Positions 7,971 to 14,704 of a DNA stretch of 19,529 nucleotides are shown piece after piece. The translations under genes and the position numbers were made by a program. Source of the DNA: Pelobacter sp. UBA6812 (GTDB taxonomy: Bacteria; Desulfobacterota; Desulfuromonadia; Desulfuromonadales; Syntrophotaleaceae). Numbering within the stretch: the first letter of the stretch is position 1; each line of letters starts with the position of its first letter. The DNA is taken from positions 11,800 to 31,328 of the forward strand of contig DKEW01000030.1 in assembly GCA_002452265.1 (NCBI GenBank). The letters are read 5' to 3'. Under the pieces are notes generated by a model. The model had not been told where the DNA came from and ran no database searches. It saw only the letters and a program-made list of their open reading frames with translations.

Positions 7971-8276
7971 TTATGCCTGCTGATCTTCCTGTGACCTTTT
8001 GCTGCGATGACCAGGCTTGGCCAGGATTTCCAGGTAAAAAGATTCGAGTTGTTGTGAATCCGCCTGATCAATGGCTTTATTGATGGCGGAAACATGGATG
8101 ATTTCACTGCTGGCTTCATCCGCACCGCACCGGCAGTCGAAATCCCAAAAATCGACTCCCGGGGGCAGGCTCTTGTTACGTTCTCTTCTCAGGTATTTTT
8201 TAACTTCATGCTTGATGGCTTCAACACGCCTTGGGCGTTTGATTTTTGGATGGGTGAACGTAAAGTTTTTTTTCAT
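7971..8276 (-). CDS. DUF6172 family protein
   Basis: This 101-aa basic protein starts KKNFTFTHPKIKRPRRVEAI, continues with VDFWDFDCRCG and the segment INKAIDQADSQQLESFYLEI, and ends LAKPGHRSKRSQ. I recognise this pattern as the short conserved family DUF6172, for which no function is known to me. The central DFDCRCG carries two cysteines. Start ATG 8276 has only a weak ribosome site (CTGGAA). The gene is monocistronic, with the palindromic terminator at 7888-7925 downstream. Upstream, GGTGTGGT/ACCACACC (8325-8332 and 8377-8384) can form an 8-bp stem in its leader. Confidence 0.8.
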   Translation of the reverse strand: MKKNFTFTHPKIKRPRRVEAIKHEVKKYLRRERNKSLPPGVDFWDFDCRCGADEASSEIIHVSAINKAIDQADSQQLESFYLEILAKPGHRSKRSQEDQQA

Positions 8277-8458
8277 AGTGATTCCAGAAAGTTTGTTAGT
8301 GTAAGTAGAGAAGTAATAAGTGATGGTGTGGTTTCAGCGTGGATCTGATTGTCTGGTCCGCCATCTTCATTTCATGACCACACCGGCTTAGTGTAACCCC
8401 TTTCCCTTTATTCGCCTACCTGTATTTGAGCTGGCTCTGTCTTTTAAAAAACAGACAA

Positions 8459-8596
8459 TTATTTCAGTTGACTATCTTTACTGCCGCGTCGATTGATACC
8501 TGTGTGCGTTGTCTGTTGTCTTTCGATTTCCGCCTGGCATTTCACGCAAAAGTGAACTCCGGGGATGGCCTTGCGGCGGGCCTCTGAAATGGCAGA
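8459..8596 (-). pseudogene. 3' fragment of a ybiI-like (DksA/TraR zinc finger) gene
   Basis: On the minus strand the frame reads SAISEARRKAIPGVHFCVKC, then QAEIERQQTTHTG and the YbiI-type tail INRRGSKDSQLK, stopping at 8459. Bases 8516-8586 match 13217-13287 with a single difference, so this is the 3' half of a gene like the one at 13205-13426. The N-terminal half and the first CxxC are missing. The frame has no start and runs into the stop codon of the GGDEF-EAL gene. It keeps the conserved GxNRRGSKDSQL ending that the other copy lacks. Confidence 0.8.
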
Positions 8597-8597
8597 C

Positions 8598-11432
8598 TTA
8601 GTAACCTCTTCCTCTCAGTTTATATTTTTCACTTACTATCAGGTCGTTGAATGCATCGGCTGACAGTGGTTTGGCAAAATAATAGCCCTGCACCTGGTTG
8701 CATCCCTCGGCATGCAAAAAATCCAGTTGCTCTTTTGTCTCAACCCCTTCTGCTATAACTTCCCGGTTCAGGTTCTGTGCCATGGCAATGATCGTTCTGG
8801 TGATCGCCGCATTGTCAGGATCGGTTGTTACGTCGCTGATAAAGCTGCGGTCTATCTTGATCTTGTTAATAGGAAGACGTTTCAGGTAGTTCAGGGAGGA
8901 GTAGCCGGTTCCGAAGTCGTCGACCGCTATATGTATTCCCCTTGACCTCAACTGCTCCAGCGTTGATATGGCCTCTTCTACATTCTCCATGAGCACACTT
9001 TCCGTGATTTCAATCTCAAGGCAATCGGGTTTTAGTCCTGTTTCTTTGAGGGTCGTGTCGACGGTTTCCAGAATCCTCGCTCTCCTGAAGTGAAAACCCG
9101 AGATATTAACCGAAATGCGCCGGTTCTTAAAGCCGACCTCATGCCAGTGCCTCATCTGCGTGCAGGCTGTTAGCATTACCCATTTGTCAACTTCAAGGAT
9201 AAGGCCCGTTTCTTCGGCGACAGGGATAAACTCAGCGGGCGGTATCGGTCCGGAACCATCAGGATACCAGCGTATCAGCGCCTCTACGCCTGTTATTTCG
9301 CCAATTTCAAGGTCAACTTGTGGTTGGTAGTTTAGAATGAATTCATCCTTGTCCAACGCGCGACGGTGCTTTGCTTCGATACTCATTTTCTTTTCCAATT
9401 CGGCATTCATCTCCGCCGAATAGAATTGATAGTTGTTCCTGCCCTGCTTTTTGGCGTGATACATCGCCGTATCCGCGTTTTTTAAAAGTGCATTGAAATC
9501 CCCACCATCATTCGGGTAGATGGCGATGCCAATGCTGGCGGAAACAAATATTTCATGTTCAGTGAATCTCAATGGCGTCCTCAATAAATCAATTACCTTG
9601 TCGGCCACGTTGATGGCATCCAGGGGGGTGGATATGTCTTCGATTATTATGGCGAACTCGTCACCTCCCAAACGGGAGACCGTAGTGCTTTTACGCAGAT
9701 TTTCACTCAGCAGCTCCGCTACCGCCTTGAGCAGCATGTCTCCGACGGGATGACCTAGAGAATCATTGATGTTTTTAAAATGATCCAGATCGATATACAG
9801 TAGAGCAAGGGTTTGCTCATTTCGCTTTGCGCGAAGAATGTTTTGGGTCAATCTGTCGGAAAACAGTTTGCGGTTAGGCAGGTCAGTTAGCGGATCATAA
9901 TATGCCAGATGCTCAATGTGCTTTTCAGCTTGTTTGCGTTCAGTGATGTCCAGAGCAACGCATACCAGGCCCTGGATCTCTCCGTCGGCATCATGCATAG
10001 TCGAGCCTGAAAAAAGGACAGGGACCTTCCTGCCGTCCTTGGTAACATATTTTTTCTCTATATTGGTGACCATCCCCTTTTTAATCAGATCCGCTATTCC
10101 GGTTCCCTTAAAGCGGATCTCTTCTTCCTCTTCTTCTTCTTCTTCTTCAAAGAGGATGTCAGCCGGCTTGCCTATAAGTTCATCCTCCTTGTAGCCAAGG
10201 ATATTCAGGGTCTTCTGGTTGACCCTCTCGATCAGGCCTGCAGGTGTTACCACGACAAGGCTGTCCATCATGCTTTTGATGATGTTGTCCACATAATCCC
10301 TGGAAACGGTTGTCTTCTGCATTACCTCGGCCATGTTGTTAAACGAAGAAGCGAGATCGCCAAGTTCATCGCGACTGTGGATGGCAAGCCGCTGTGCGAA
10401 GTCTCCCTTGGCAATGCGACGGACCCCTTCTGTGAGCCTGTGAATGGGGCTGACGATCCGCCTCCCGCCGACAAGAAAAATAGCCGCCAATAACATCAGG
10501 GCCGCGGTAATTATCGTAGCGGTGGTCCATGCCAACCTTTGCACCGGCGCGAAGACCTCATCGTAGGGAAGCTCAAGCATCAACCGCCACCCCTTACCCT
10601 GTAAGCCCGGAACCCCCTGCTGGGGCGCATAGACAGCCAGGCTGGCGCCATATCCCTCTGTCTGTTCATTGATACAGTATCCGGCGCTTTTCACTCTCAA
10701 CGCCTGTTGAACACATGCGAACTGGCCGAATTCGTCATGGTACTGGTGCTTGTCTCCGCTGCGCCCGGCAATGACTTTGCCATAGCGGTTGAACAGGTGC
10801 ACCTGATCTTTTGGATCGATCTGACCAAGGACACTATGCACCGCCGACCAGTTAAGGTGCCCGATGATGACGCCATTTATTCGGGCTTGTTCCTCCTTAC
10901 CATTAACCTGAGCCCCTTCCTTGCTGGCAGAAATTGGAATTGCATAGATGACGGTTGGTTTACCTGTATGGTCGGAAACCACCAGGTCCGAGTAATAGCT
11001 GCCACCGGACAAGGCGGCCCGGAATGCGATCGTGCTTAGAGGGTAGTGGGTGGTTTCGTCATGCCCGCTGTGTTCGCTCAGATCAATAAGTGGGTGGCCG
11101 TTTTTATCGAGGACCAAGATCGCATCCCATGGGCCGGTCAGCTCCATGCGCTCTTCAAGCTCCTCTGTCACCATGTGAATTTCCCCGCTATCCGGGGATT
11201 CCAGGACCTCCTGCAGAAACTCATCCTCTGACATCATGCGGATATCCCGCTTGGCTGCTAATAGCTTTTGACTGATTTCGCGCATGACCCCTTTGGCAAC
11301 ATCCATCTCGGCACGGGCCAGTCGCTCCTGCAGGATGGATTGGGCGTAGAAATAAACCGCAGTAGAAACGATGGGGGCAATGATGAGAGCTCCAAGGACA
11401 GCGACCAGGGAGAGTTTTGCTGCAATTTTCAT
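8598..11432 (-). CDS. Cache-HAMP-PAS-GGDEF-EAL cyclic-di-GMP signalling protein
   Basis: This 944-aa inner-membrane sensor probably makes and/or degrades c-di-GMP. Order: TM1 (~8-30); periplasmic dCache-like sensor (~35-300); TM2 (~305-328); HAMP (~330-380); PAS (~385-505, closing VCVALDITERKQAE); GGDEF (~515-675); EAL (~690-935). The GGDEF motif RLGGDEFAII (~587) is intact, as is LYIDLDHFKNIND. The EAL domain has EALIRW (~716), the Asn in NISGFHF, EITES, DDFGTGYSSL (~836), KIDRSFI and AEGVET, so catalytic metal and base residues are present and both activities are possible. A run of ten glutamates sits in the PAS domain (see repeat). Start ATG 11432 follows a GGGGGG-rich ribosome site. A riboswitch-like element precedes it. 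Its stop abuts a ybiI fragment. Confidence 0.95.
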   Translation of the reverse strand: MKIAAKLSLVAVLGALIIAPIVSTAVYFYAQSILQERLARAEMDVAKGVMREISQKLLAAKRDIRMMSEDEFLQEVLESPDSGEIHMVTEELEERMELTGPWDAILVLDKNGHPLIDLSEHSGHDETTHYPLSTIAFRAALSGGSYYSDLVVSDHTGKPTVIYAIPISASKEGAQVNGKEEQARINGVIIGHLNWSAVHSVLGQIDPKDQVHLFNRYGKVIAGRSGDKHQYHDEFGQFACVQQALRVKSAGYCINEQTEGYGASLAVYAPQQGVPGLQGKGWRLMLELPYDEVFAPVQRLAWTTATIITAALMLLAAIFLVGGRRIVSPIHRLTEGVRRIAKGDFAQRLAIHSRDELGDLASSFNNMAEVMQKTTVSRDYVDNIIKSMMDSLVVVTPAGLIERVNQKTLNILGYKEDELIGKPADILFEEEEEEEEEEIRFKGTGIADLIKKGMVTNIEKKYVTKDGRKVPVLFSGSTMHDADGEIQGLVCVALDITERKQAEKHIEHLAYYDPLTDLPNRKLFSDRLTQNILRAKRNEQTLALLYIDLDHFKNINDSLGHPVGDMLLKAVAELLSENLRKSTTVSRLGGDEFAIIIEDISTPLDAINVADKVIDLLRTPLRFTEHEIFVSASIGIAIYPNDGGDFNALLKNADTAMYHAKKQGRNNYQFYSAEMNAELEKKMSIEAKHRRALDKDEFILNYQPQVDLEIGEITGVEALIRWYPDGSGPIPPAEFIPVAEETGLILEVDKWVMLTACTQMRHWHEVGFKNRRISVNISGFHFRRARILETVDTTLKETGLKPDCLEIEITESVLMENVEEAISTLEQLRSRGIHIAVDDFGTGYSSLNYLKRLPINKIKIDRSFISDVTTDPDNAAITRTIIAMAQNLNREVIAEGVETKEQLDFLHAEGCNQVQGYYFAKPLSADAFNDLIVSEKYKLRGRGY
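10119..10148 (-). repeat. GAA/GAG trinucleotide run encoding ten glutamates
   Basis: Ten consecutive Glu codons, the last-transcribed part being GAG GAA GAA GAG and the first six all GAA, lie at about residues 429-438, within the PAS domain of the GGDEF-EAL protein between ADILF and IRFKG. The pure GAA stretch is a slippage-prone in-frame microsatellite. Confidence 0.85.
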
Positions 11433-11647
11433 GATACCGCCCCCCTACCGGTCACCGCTCGATGCCACTTAAGACCAACCTTCCATCGTATGCAGGCGCT
11501 CCTTGTGGACAGGCGACCAGGTTAAGGCCGCTGCTGCGGTAACTCAACAACAGCCACTTTTAAGCCGATGATATCTATAACCTCTCTGGCAAGAGGTATC
11601 TAACATTGGGCGCAGCTCTCGTCGGCGCAGGAAAGCCCCCAGTACCT

Positions 11648-11741
11648 CATTGGAATTAATACCACCCTTCCATAGCTGGGCCATTTTCTGCGAGGAAGAT
11701 CCAATGTTTTGCGTCTCCACCTCTCGATGACTTTGGCTTTT
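11648..11741 (-). promoter_or_regulatory. Candidate GEMM-I (cyclic-di-GMP-I-like) riboswitch in the GGDEF-EAL leader
   Basis: On the minus strand, about 215-310 nt before the GGDEF-EAL start, the sequence AAAGCCAAAG leads into a short stem (TCATC/GGTGG) closed by a GAGA tetraloop, then GAGACGCAAAAC and TTGG. The c-di-GMP-I consensus, as I recall it, is GGCAAACC-stem-GAAA-stem-GGGACGCAAAGC-xxxGG, so the GNRA hairpin and the ACGCAAA strand match in order and spacing. The 3' part (ATGGCCCAGC, TATGG) fits less well than the usual TAGCCGGGTTACC. A competing 7-bp pairing CATTGGA (11700-11706) with TCCAATG (11648-11654), with CTTCC/GGAAG inside, could be the alternative fold. Location ahead of a c-di-GMP enzyme supports the call. 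It may be degenerate or a variant. Confidence 0.5.
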
Positions 11742-11762
11742 CGCTTATAAATATTAGTAAGT

Positions 11763-11768
11763 ATTATA
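11763..11768 (-). promoter_or_regulatory. Candidate -10 box of the GGDEF-EAL transcript
   Basis: A perfect TATAAT on the minus strand lies just upstream of the riboswitch-like element, which places a transcript start near 11756. No good -35 is present at 16-18 nt spacing. Confidence 0.35.
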
Positions 11769-11943
11769 CAATACCAAATGTCGAAGTCTCACTGATGAGA
11801 GCTTTTTTATGGGTTTGGTGTGAATGTCAGGAAGTTCTTTCCCGGAATGAGCACTTGGGCTGCTCATGCCACGGACTTTCTGTCCGAAGGCTAAGGGCAG
11901 GGTTGGGAAGAAAATTTACATAGGGCGGGGGGCTGCTGTTCCT
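11769..11943. other. Intergenic stretch between the GGDEF-EAL leader and the SRAP gene
   Basis: No gene is supported here. A plus-strand stem TCTCA-CTGA-TGAGA (11787-11800) followed by GCTTTTTT could be a weak terminator, but no plus-strand gene precedes it. A small hairpin CGGAC-N5-GTCCG lies near 11873. The remaining leader, 11433-11647, holds a CCTCT/AGAGG hairpin at 11581-11596 and nothing else I can name. Confidence 0.3.
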
Positions 11944-11957
11944 GTTTAGCATTGTTG
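11944..11957. repeat. 14-bp direct repeat, left copy, flanking the SRAP gene
   Basis: GTTTAGCATTGTTG here recurs exactly at 12658-12671. The pair brackets the SRAP gene with only 3 bp (stop side) and 7 bp (start side) to spare. Confidence 0.75.
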
Positions 11958-11960
11958 TCC

Positions 11961-12650
11961 TTATGATTCTGCCGGTTTTTCTTCCTGGGCGGGCTCAATG
12001 CACTTCTTTCCTTCATTCCCGGCTTTGTTAACGTATTTGGATACTGCGTGCATTGATAAAACCTCTGGCGCGGCCGGCTTCAAAAGTTCTCGAAGCCGGC
12101 CGACGCTTTGCTCCTTGGGATCGAGCCAGAAACCGAAAACATCTGGTTCCAGGATGACCGGCATTCGGTCGTGAAGTCTTGCTACTGGATCGGTAGCTTC
12201 GGTAGTCAGGATAGTGCACGACTCTATGACCTCTTTTCCCTCCTTGTCCTCCCAATGCTCCCATAAACCGGCAAGGGCCATCGGATTTCCATCTTTCCGG
12301 TAAATGAAGTAAGGCTGTTTCGTGCCTTGCTTCTTTTCCCATTCATAAAATCCACTAGCGGGGATCAGACATCGACGGCTGCGGAAGGCCGCACGAAATG
12401 ACGGGATTTTGTGCGCTGTTTCGGAGCGGGCGTTGATGGTTCGATAACCTATTTTCCGGTCATCAGCCCAAGAGGGGATGAGGCCCCAGTGCAGATATGT
12501 TAGCCGGCGATGGCCTTCTTCCAGGCGCACGGCTGCAACCTCCTGAGAGGGAGCGATGTTGTACCGTTGGGCAAGGTTGAATTCTTCCCTCAGGAGGAAG
12601 TAATCCCATATATCCTTCGGGGACAATGTCAGTGAAAAGCGTCCGCACAT
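11961..12650 (-). CDS. SRAP family protein (YedK/HMCES-type abasic-site DNA-protein crosslinker)
   Basis: This 229-aa protein is of the SOS response-associated peptidase family. Members form a stable thiazolidine crosslink between Cys2 and abasic sites in single-stranded DNA and so protect forks. Cys2 (MCGRF), the Asn in TINARSET (about 73), the Glu in GFYEW (about 105) and the His in LHDRMPVIL (about 160) are all present, so the active site is complete. Length is normal. The start must be ATG 12650, since Cys has to be residue 2, yet no Shine-Dalgarno is visible; the usual ribosome-site region is occupied by the 14-bp direct repeat. The Lys/Glu-rich C-terminus is not conserved in the family. 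Confidence 0.93.
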   Translation of the reverse strand: MCGRFSLTLSPKDIWDYFLLREEFNLAQRYNIAPSQEVAAVRLEEGHRRLTYLHWGLIPSWADDRKIGYRTINARSETAHKIPSFRAAFRSRRCLIPASGFYEWEKKQGTKQPYFIYRKDGNPMALAGLWEHWEDKEGKEVIESCTILTTEATDPVARLHDRMPVILEPDVFGFWLDPKEQSVGRLRELLKPAAPEVLSMHAVSKYVNKAGNEGKKCIEPAQEEKPAES

Positions 12651-12657
12651 GGTTTGA

Positions 12658-12671
12658 GTTTAGCATTGTTG
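12658..12671. repeat. 14-bp direct repeat, right copy, flanking the SRAP gene
   Basis: Exact second copy of GTTTAGCATTGTTG, 714 bp from the first, immediately upstream of the SRAP start. Confidence 0.75.
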
Positions 12672-12738
12672 CTTTTGCTTTACGAGAATGCCCCGACCTG
12701 TTTTTAGGTGGGCCTTTTGTCTGTGCGTGAGTGAGTTA

Positions 12739-12895
12739 GGTAGGCAAACATTAGAATGTTTGCCAGGAAAGCTTTTATGTCTGTATTTGTTAATCGGTAT
12801 TGTATTTAATGCCTGAGGGGACATGCTGAGGAAGAATCAAGTCACTGCCAATTAAGTAGAGCCGCCTGGCCGGAGAAGATCCGGTGGATAGCCCT
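12739..12895 (+). repeat. Recurrent leader-like element, copy 1 (terminator degenerate)
   Basis: It begins GGCAAACATTAGAATG (here a perfect 10-bp hairpin with AATGTTTGCC) and continues through GTATTTAATGCC and GGGGACATGCTG. It ends with the hairpin AGAGCCGCCTGGCCGGA-gaaga-TCCGGTGG (12858-12895). Unlike copies 2-5 there is no T-run after the stem and the outer pairs are broken (ATAGCCCT), so it has probably lost terminator function. No plus-strand gene follows closely. It lies outside the tRNA-Ala-bounded island. Confidence 0.75.
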
Positions 12896-12948
12896 ACAGC
12901 AACCGAATTAATACTGACGCGAATATCAAGGGGAGGACGATAAAGCAT
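12790..12948 (-). CDS. Possible 52-aa small ORF antisense to leader-like copy 1
   Basis: An ATG at 12948 has a near-ideal ribosome site (AAAGGAG, 6 nt upstream) and an open frame of 52 codons beginning MLYRPPLDIRVSIN. It runs antisense through the repeat element, and the aligned frames in copies 2 and 3 contain a stop at the same place, so conserved coding is not supported. Listed only because of the strong ribosome site. Confidence 0.2.
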   Translation of the reverse strand: MLYRPPLDIRVSINSVAVGLSTGSSPARRLYLIGSDLILPQHVPSGIKYNTD

Positions 12949-13204
12949 AAGCGGCTCCTTTCATAGAACAAACCCGGCTATCATCCTCGGGTCACGTCTA
13001 CTTCCAGAGCCACGTGAACGGCACCATCCCGGTCGACCCGCCGGATGATGCAAATGACGGGGGCGGCATTTCAGGCTCAAGCGAACCTGAAAGAACAGGT
13101 CACTGACCCCACAAGCCACACCCCCGTCACAGATAGATTGCCAAATCAAGGGGTGCCCCGCCATCTGCTAATTCGGATGGTAGATCCCTATCCTCCATTG
13201 CCCC
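12896..13204. other. Gene-poor stretch after leader-like copy 1
   Basis: No gene is supported. A plus-strand frame about 12951-13106 reads protein-like (GHVYFQSHVNGTIPVDPPDD and then a Gly-rich tail) with a stop upstream and no start, so it may be the C-terminal remnant of a lost gene. That would fit a cargo gene removed from behind copy 1. Confidence 0.3.
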
Positions 13205-13426
13205 CTATCCTTCACATTGTCTTTCGATTTCCGCCTGGCATTTCACGCAAAAGTGAACTCCGGGGATGGCTTTGCGGCGGGCCTCTGGAATAACAGCCTC
13301 ACATTCTGCACAATGCGTTAAGCTTTTGCCTTCGGGTAAGCTGCTCCTGACCTGATCTATTGCGTCTTTAACCGTGGCGTCTATCTGATCCTGTACGGCC
13401 CCATCACGAGTCCAGCCGATAGCCAT
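13205..13426 (-). CDS. YbiI-like DksA/TraR C4 zinc-finger protein, C-terminus shortened
   Basis: This 73-aa protein resembles E. coli YbiI: GW..D.AV..QI..T..DAI at the N-terminus, then a C4 zinc finger HCAEC...CVKC with EARRKAIPGVHFC between the pairs. DksA/TraR family members act on RNA polymerase, but short YbiI-type proteins have no established role that I know of. Start ATG 13426 has AGGAGC 8 nt upstream. YbiI normally continues to GYNRRGSKDSQL; here the protein stops at ERQCEG, and that missing tail is found in the fragment at 8459-8596. The zinc-binding cysteines are all kept, so it may still fold. Confidence 0.85.
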   Translation of the reverse strand: MAIGWTRDGAVQDQIDATVKDAIDQVRSSLPEGKSLTHCAECEAVIPEARRKAIPGVHFCVKCQAEIERQCEG

Positions 13427-13474
13427 TGTTTTTGCTCCTGTTCAAAATTAACTTTGATGATGGGTGATCAGCTT

Positions 13475-13678
13475 TTAAGTCACAGAAAATTTCCGAAATG
13501 TGAATTCTGATTCTTTTGCTATCCCTTTGGTTTCAATGCAATGCTCATTAATAGCAATGGCTTCAACCTGTTCCCCTGCGGTAAAAAATTTATTTCCACT
13601 CCAAGATAACACATCCTTAAACCCTTTGCCGAGAGGGAGTAGTTGCTCACCATGACTGACAGCTTTGTGCCAGGGCAT
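13475..13678 (-). CDS. Hypothetical 67-aa protein, probably remnant of a longer gene
   Basis: The frame from ATG 13678 starts MPWHKAVSHGEQLLPLGKGF and reads like real protein, but I do not recognise it and no ribosome site precedes it. The same frame continues upstream as protein-like sequence (QKKQQGKQNSELSNP) to an in-frame TAG at 13724-13726, just after ATG-TCT-CTG at 13735. This suggests a gene broken near its 5' end or a spurious frame. Confidence 0.3.
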   Translation of the reverse strand: MPWHKAVSHGEQLLPLGKGFKDVLSWSGNKFFTAGEQVEAIAINEHCIETKGIAKESEFTFRKFSVT

Positions 13679-13867
13679 CGGGTTTGAAAGTTCAGAATTC
13701 TGCTTTCCCTGTTGTTTTTTCTGCTACAGAGACATTGAATAGATGGAAATTGTTAAGACATCTACATGTTTTGATCTTCTTGGGTTTATAATAAGGAGGA
13801 GATAGGCAGGTTTTTTAAACGGGAAATCCGTATTCATGAGCCTTGATGCAAAACGGAAGGAAACCAG

Positions 13868-14188
13868 ATGAGGTCTTATAGCTCCTTGCTGATGGTTTTT
13901 ATTATTGGTTTACTTTTTCTCAGTCCCGGCATTGCTTCGGCTATGCGTTGTGGTAATCAAATAGTCGGGGAAGGCGATACCAAAGCAGAGGTTCTGGCTA
14001 AATGCGGGCAGCCTTTGCTCCGGGAATATATCGGGGAAGACTCCGAGTTTAATTATGGCTACGGTACCTACAGTAAGCGCGTTGTCGAGGACTGGACTTA
14101 CAATTTTGGCCCCAGAAAATTCATGCAAATCCTTCGGTTTCGAGGTAGTACGCTTATTCATATAAAAAACGGGGATAAGGGGTTTTAG
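13868..14188 (+). CDS. Secreted DUF2845 domain protein
   Basis: This 106-aa protein has a signal peptide (hydrophobic FIIGLLFLSPGIASA, probable cleavage after ASA at ~25) and a mature part that begins MRCGNQIV. DUF2845 hallmarks are GDTKAEVLAKCGQP, VEDWTYNFGP and the segment RKFMQILRFRGSTLIHIKNG. Two cysteines of the mature domain could pair in the periplasm. Function is unknown. Start ATG 13868 follows GGAAGGA by 7 nt. It is monocistronic and followed by a terminator at 14385-14425. The family is common in Geobacter-type genomes (recollection). Confidence 0.88.
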   Translation: MRSYSSLLMVFIIGLLFLSPGIASAMRCGNQIVGEGDTKAEVLAKCGQPLLREYIGEDSEFNYGYGTYSKRVVEDWTYNFGPRKFMQILRFRGSTLIHIKNGDKGF

Positions 14189-14384
14189 TATGATCAAGAG
14201 CCGTCTCCTCTCGGAAGGGGAAGGCGATTTCGGACTTTCCGCATTTATTTCGAATAAAACTCAGGATTTGCGAGTTGTATCCATTGCCGTGGATCCGGTC
14301 GTCTCGAAACGGAACTTCCCAATTTGACTATTTTGGGTCTTTTGCCATAATTCCCTTGGCCCTTATTAAAAGTGCCGCTGAAAG

Positions 14385-14425
14385 TACAAAGCCCCCGGAA
14401 GCAATAGTGCTCCGGGGGCTTTGTA
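14385..14425 (+). terminator. Long hairpin, probable terminator of the DUF2845 gene
   Basis: A 15-bp stem TACAAAGCCCCCGGA/TCCGGGGGCTTTGTA (14385-14399 with 14411-14425) is extended by GCA/TGC around loop ATAG. The plus-strand tail is only TATATTT, so termination is likely but not textbook. It lies about 200 bp after the stop. Confidence 0.65.
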
Positions 14426-14463
14426 TATTTAGGTCGTCAAAAATAGGCGTAGGGAAAAATAAA

Positions 14464-14493
14464 AACGGGTTACGGAAAAATCCGTAACCCGTT
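14464..14493 (-). terminator. Copy of the tRNA-Ala terminator next to the tRNA remnant
   Basis: A 13-bp stem (14464-14476 with 14481-14493) has loop AAAA; on the minus strand T5-A-T5 follows. It is the same GGGTTACGGA/TCCGTAACCC hairpin as at 19438-19460 and sits at the same distance from tRNA-Ala sequence. It is the terminator that belonged to the duplicated tRNA 3' end. Confidence 0.75.
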
Positions 14494-14499
14494 GATTTT

Positions 14500-14545
14500 T
14501 GGTGGAGCTAAGCGGGATCGAGGCCGCTGGCCTATTGAATGCCAT
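14500..14545 (-). pseudogene. Degenerate 3' half of tRNA-Ala(GGC): island boundary
   Basis: Bases 14481-14520 are identical over 40 bp to 19451-19490, the 3' end of the real tRNA-Ala and its spacer. Similarity continues to the anticodon (TTGAATGCCAT) and stops there. The T-arm is damaged (GGTTCGA changed to GGCCTCGA), so it is not a functional tRNA. It marks the left edge of the element described at 14500-19469. Confidence 0.85.
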
Positions 14546-14595
14546 CTTTGAACTCGACCGTGTAAGTATTTATTCTTTTTTAGCTTTTCGGTTTT

Positions 14596-14640
14596 CGTGA
14601 TCCTGCTGGATAAGATCCGGTGGGTGGTTCTTTTTTTTGT
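14596..14640 (+). repeat. Recurrent leader-like element, copy 5 (3' hairpin only)
   Basis: CCTG-CTGGA-taaga-TCCGG-TGGG (14602-14624) followed by TGGTTC and eight T corresponds to the terminal hairpin of copies 1-4 (shared AGATCCGGTGG). The promoter-like 5' half is missing, perhaps cut by the island boundary 50 bp to the left. It lies 65 bp before the gene at 14705. Confidence 0.65.
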
Positions 14641-14704
14641 ACTGCCAAATGTTAAAGTTTAAGGTACGTACCTTTTGTCGCCCAATTCCAGTTAGGTTTT
14701 TGTC

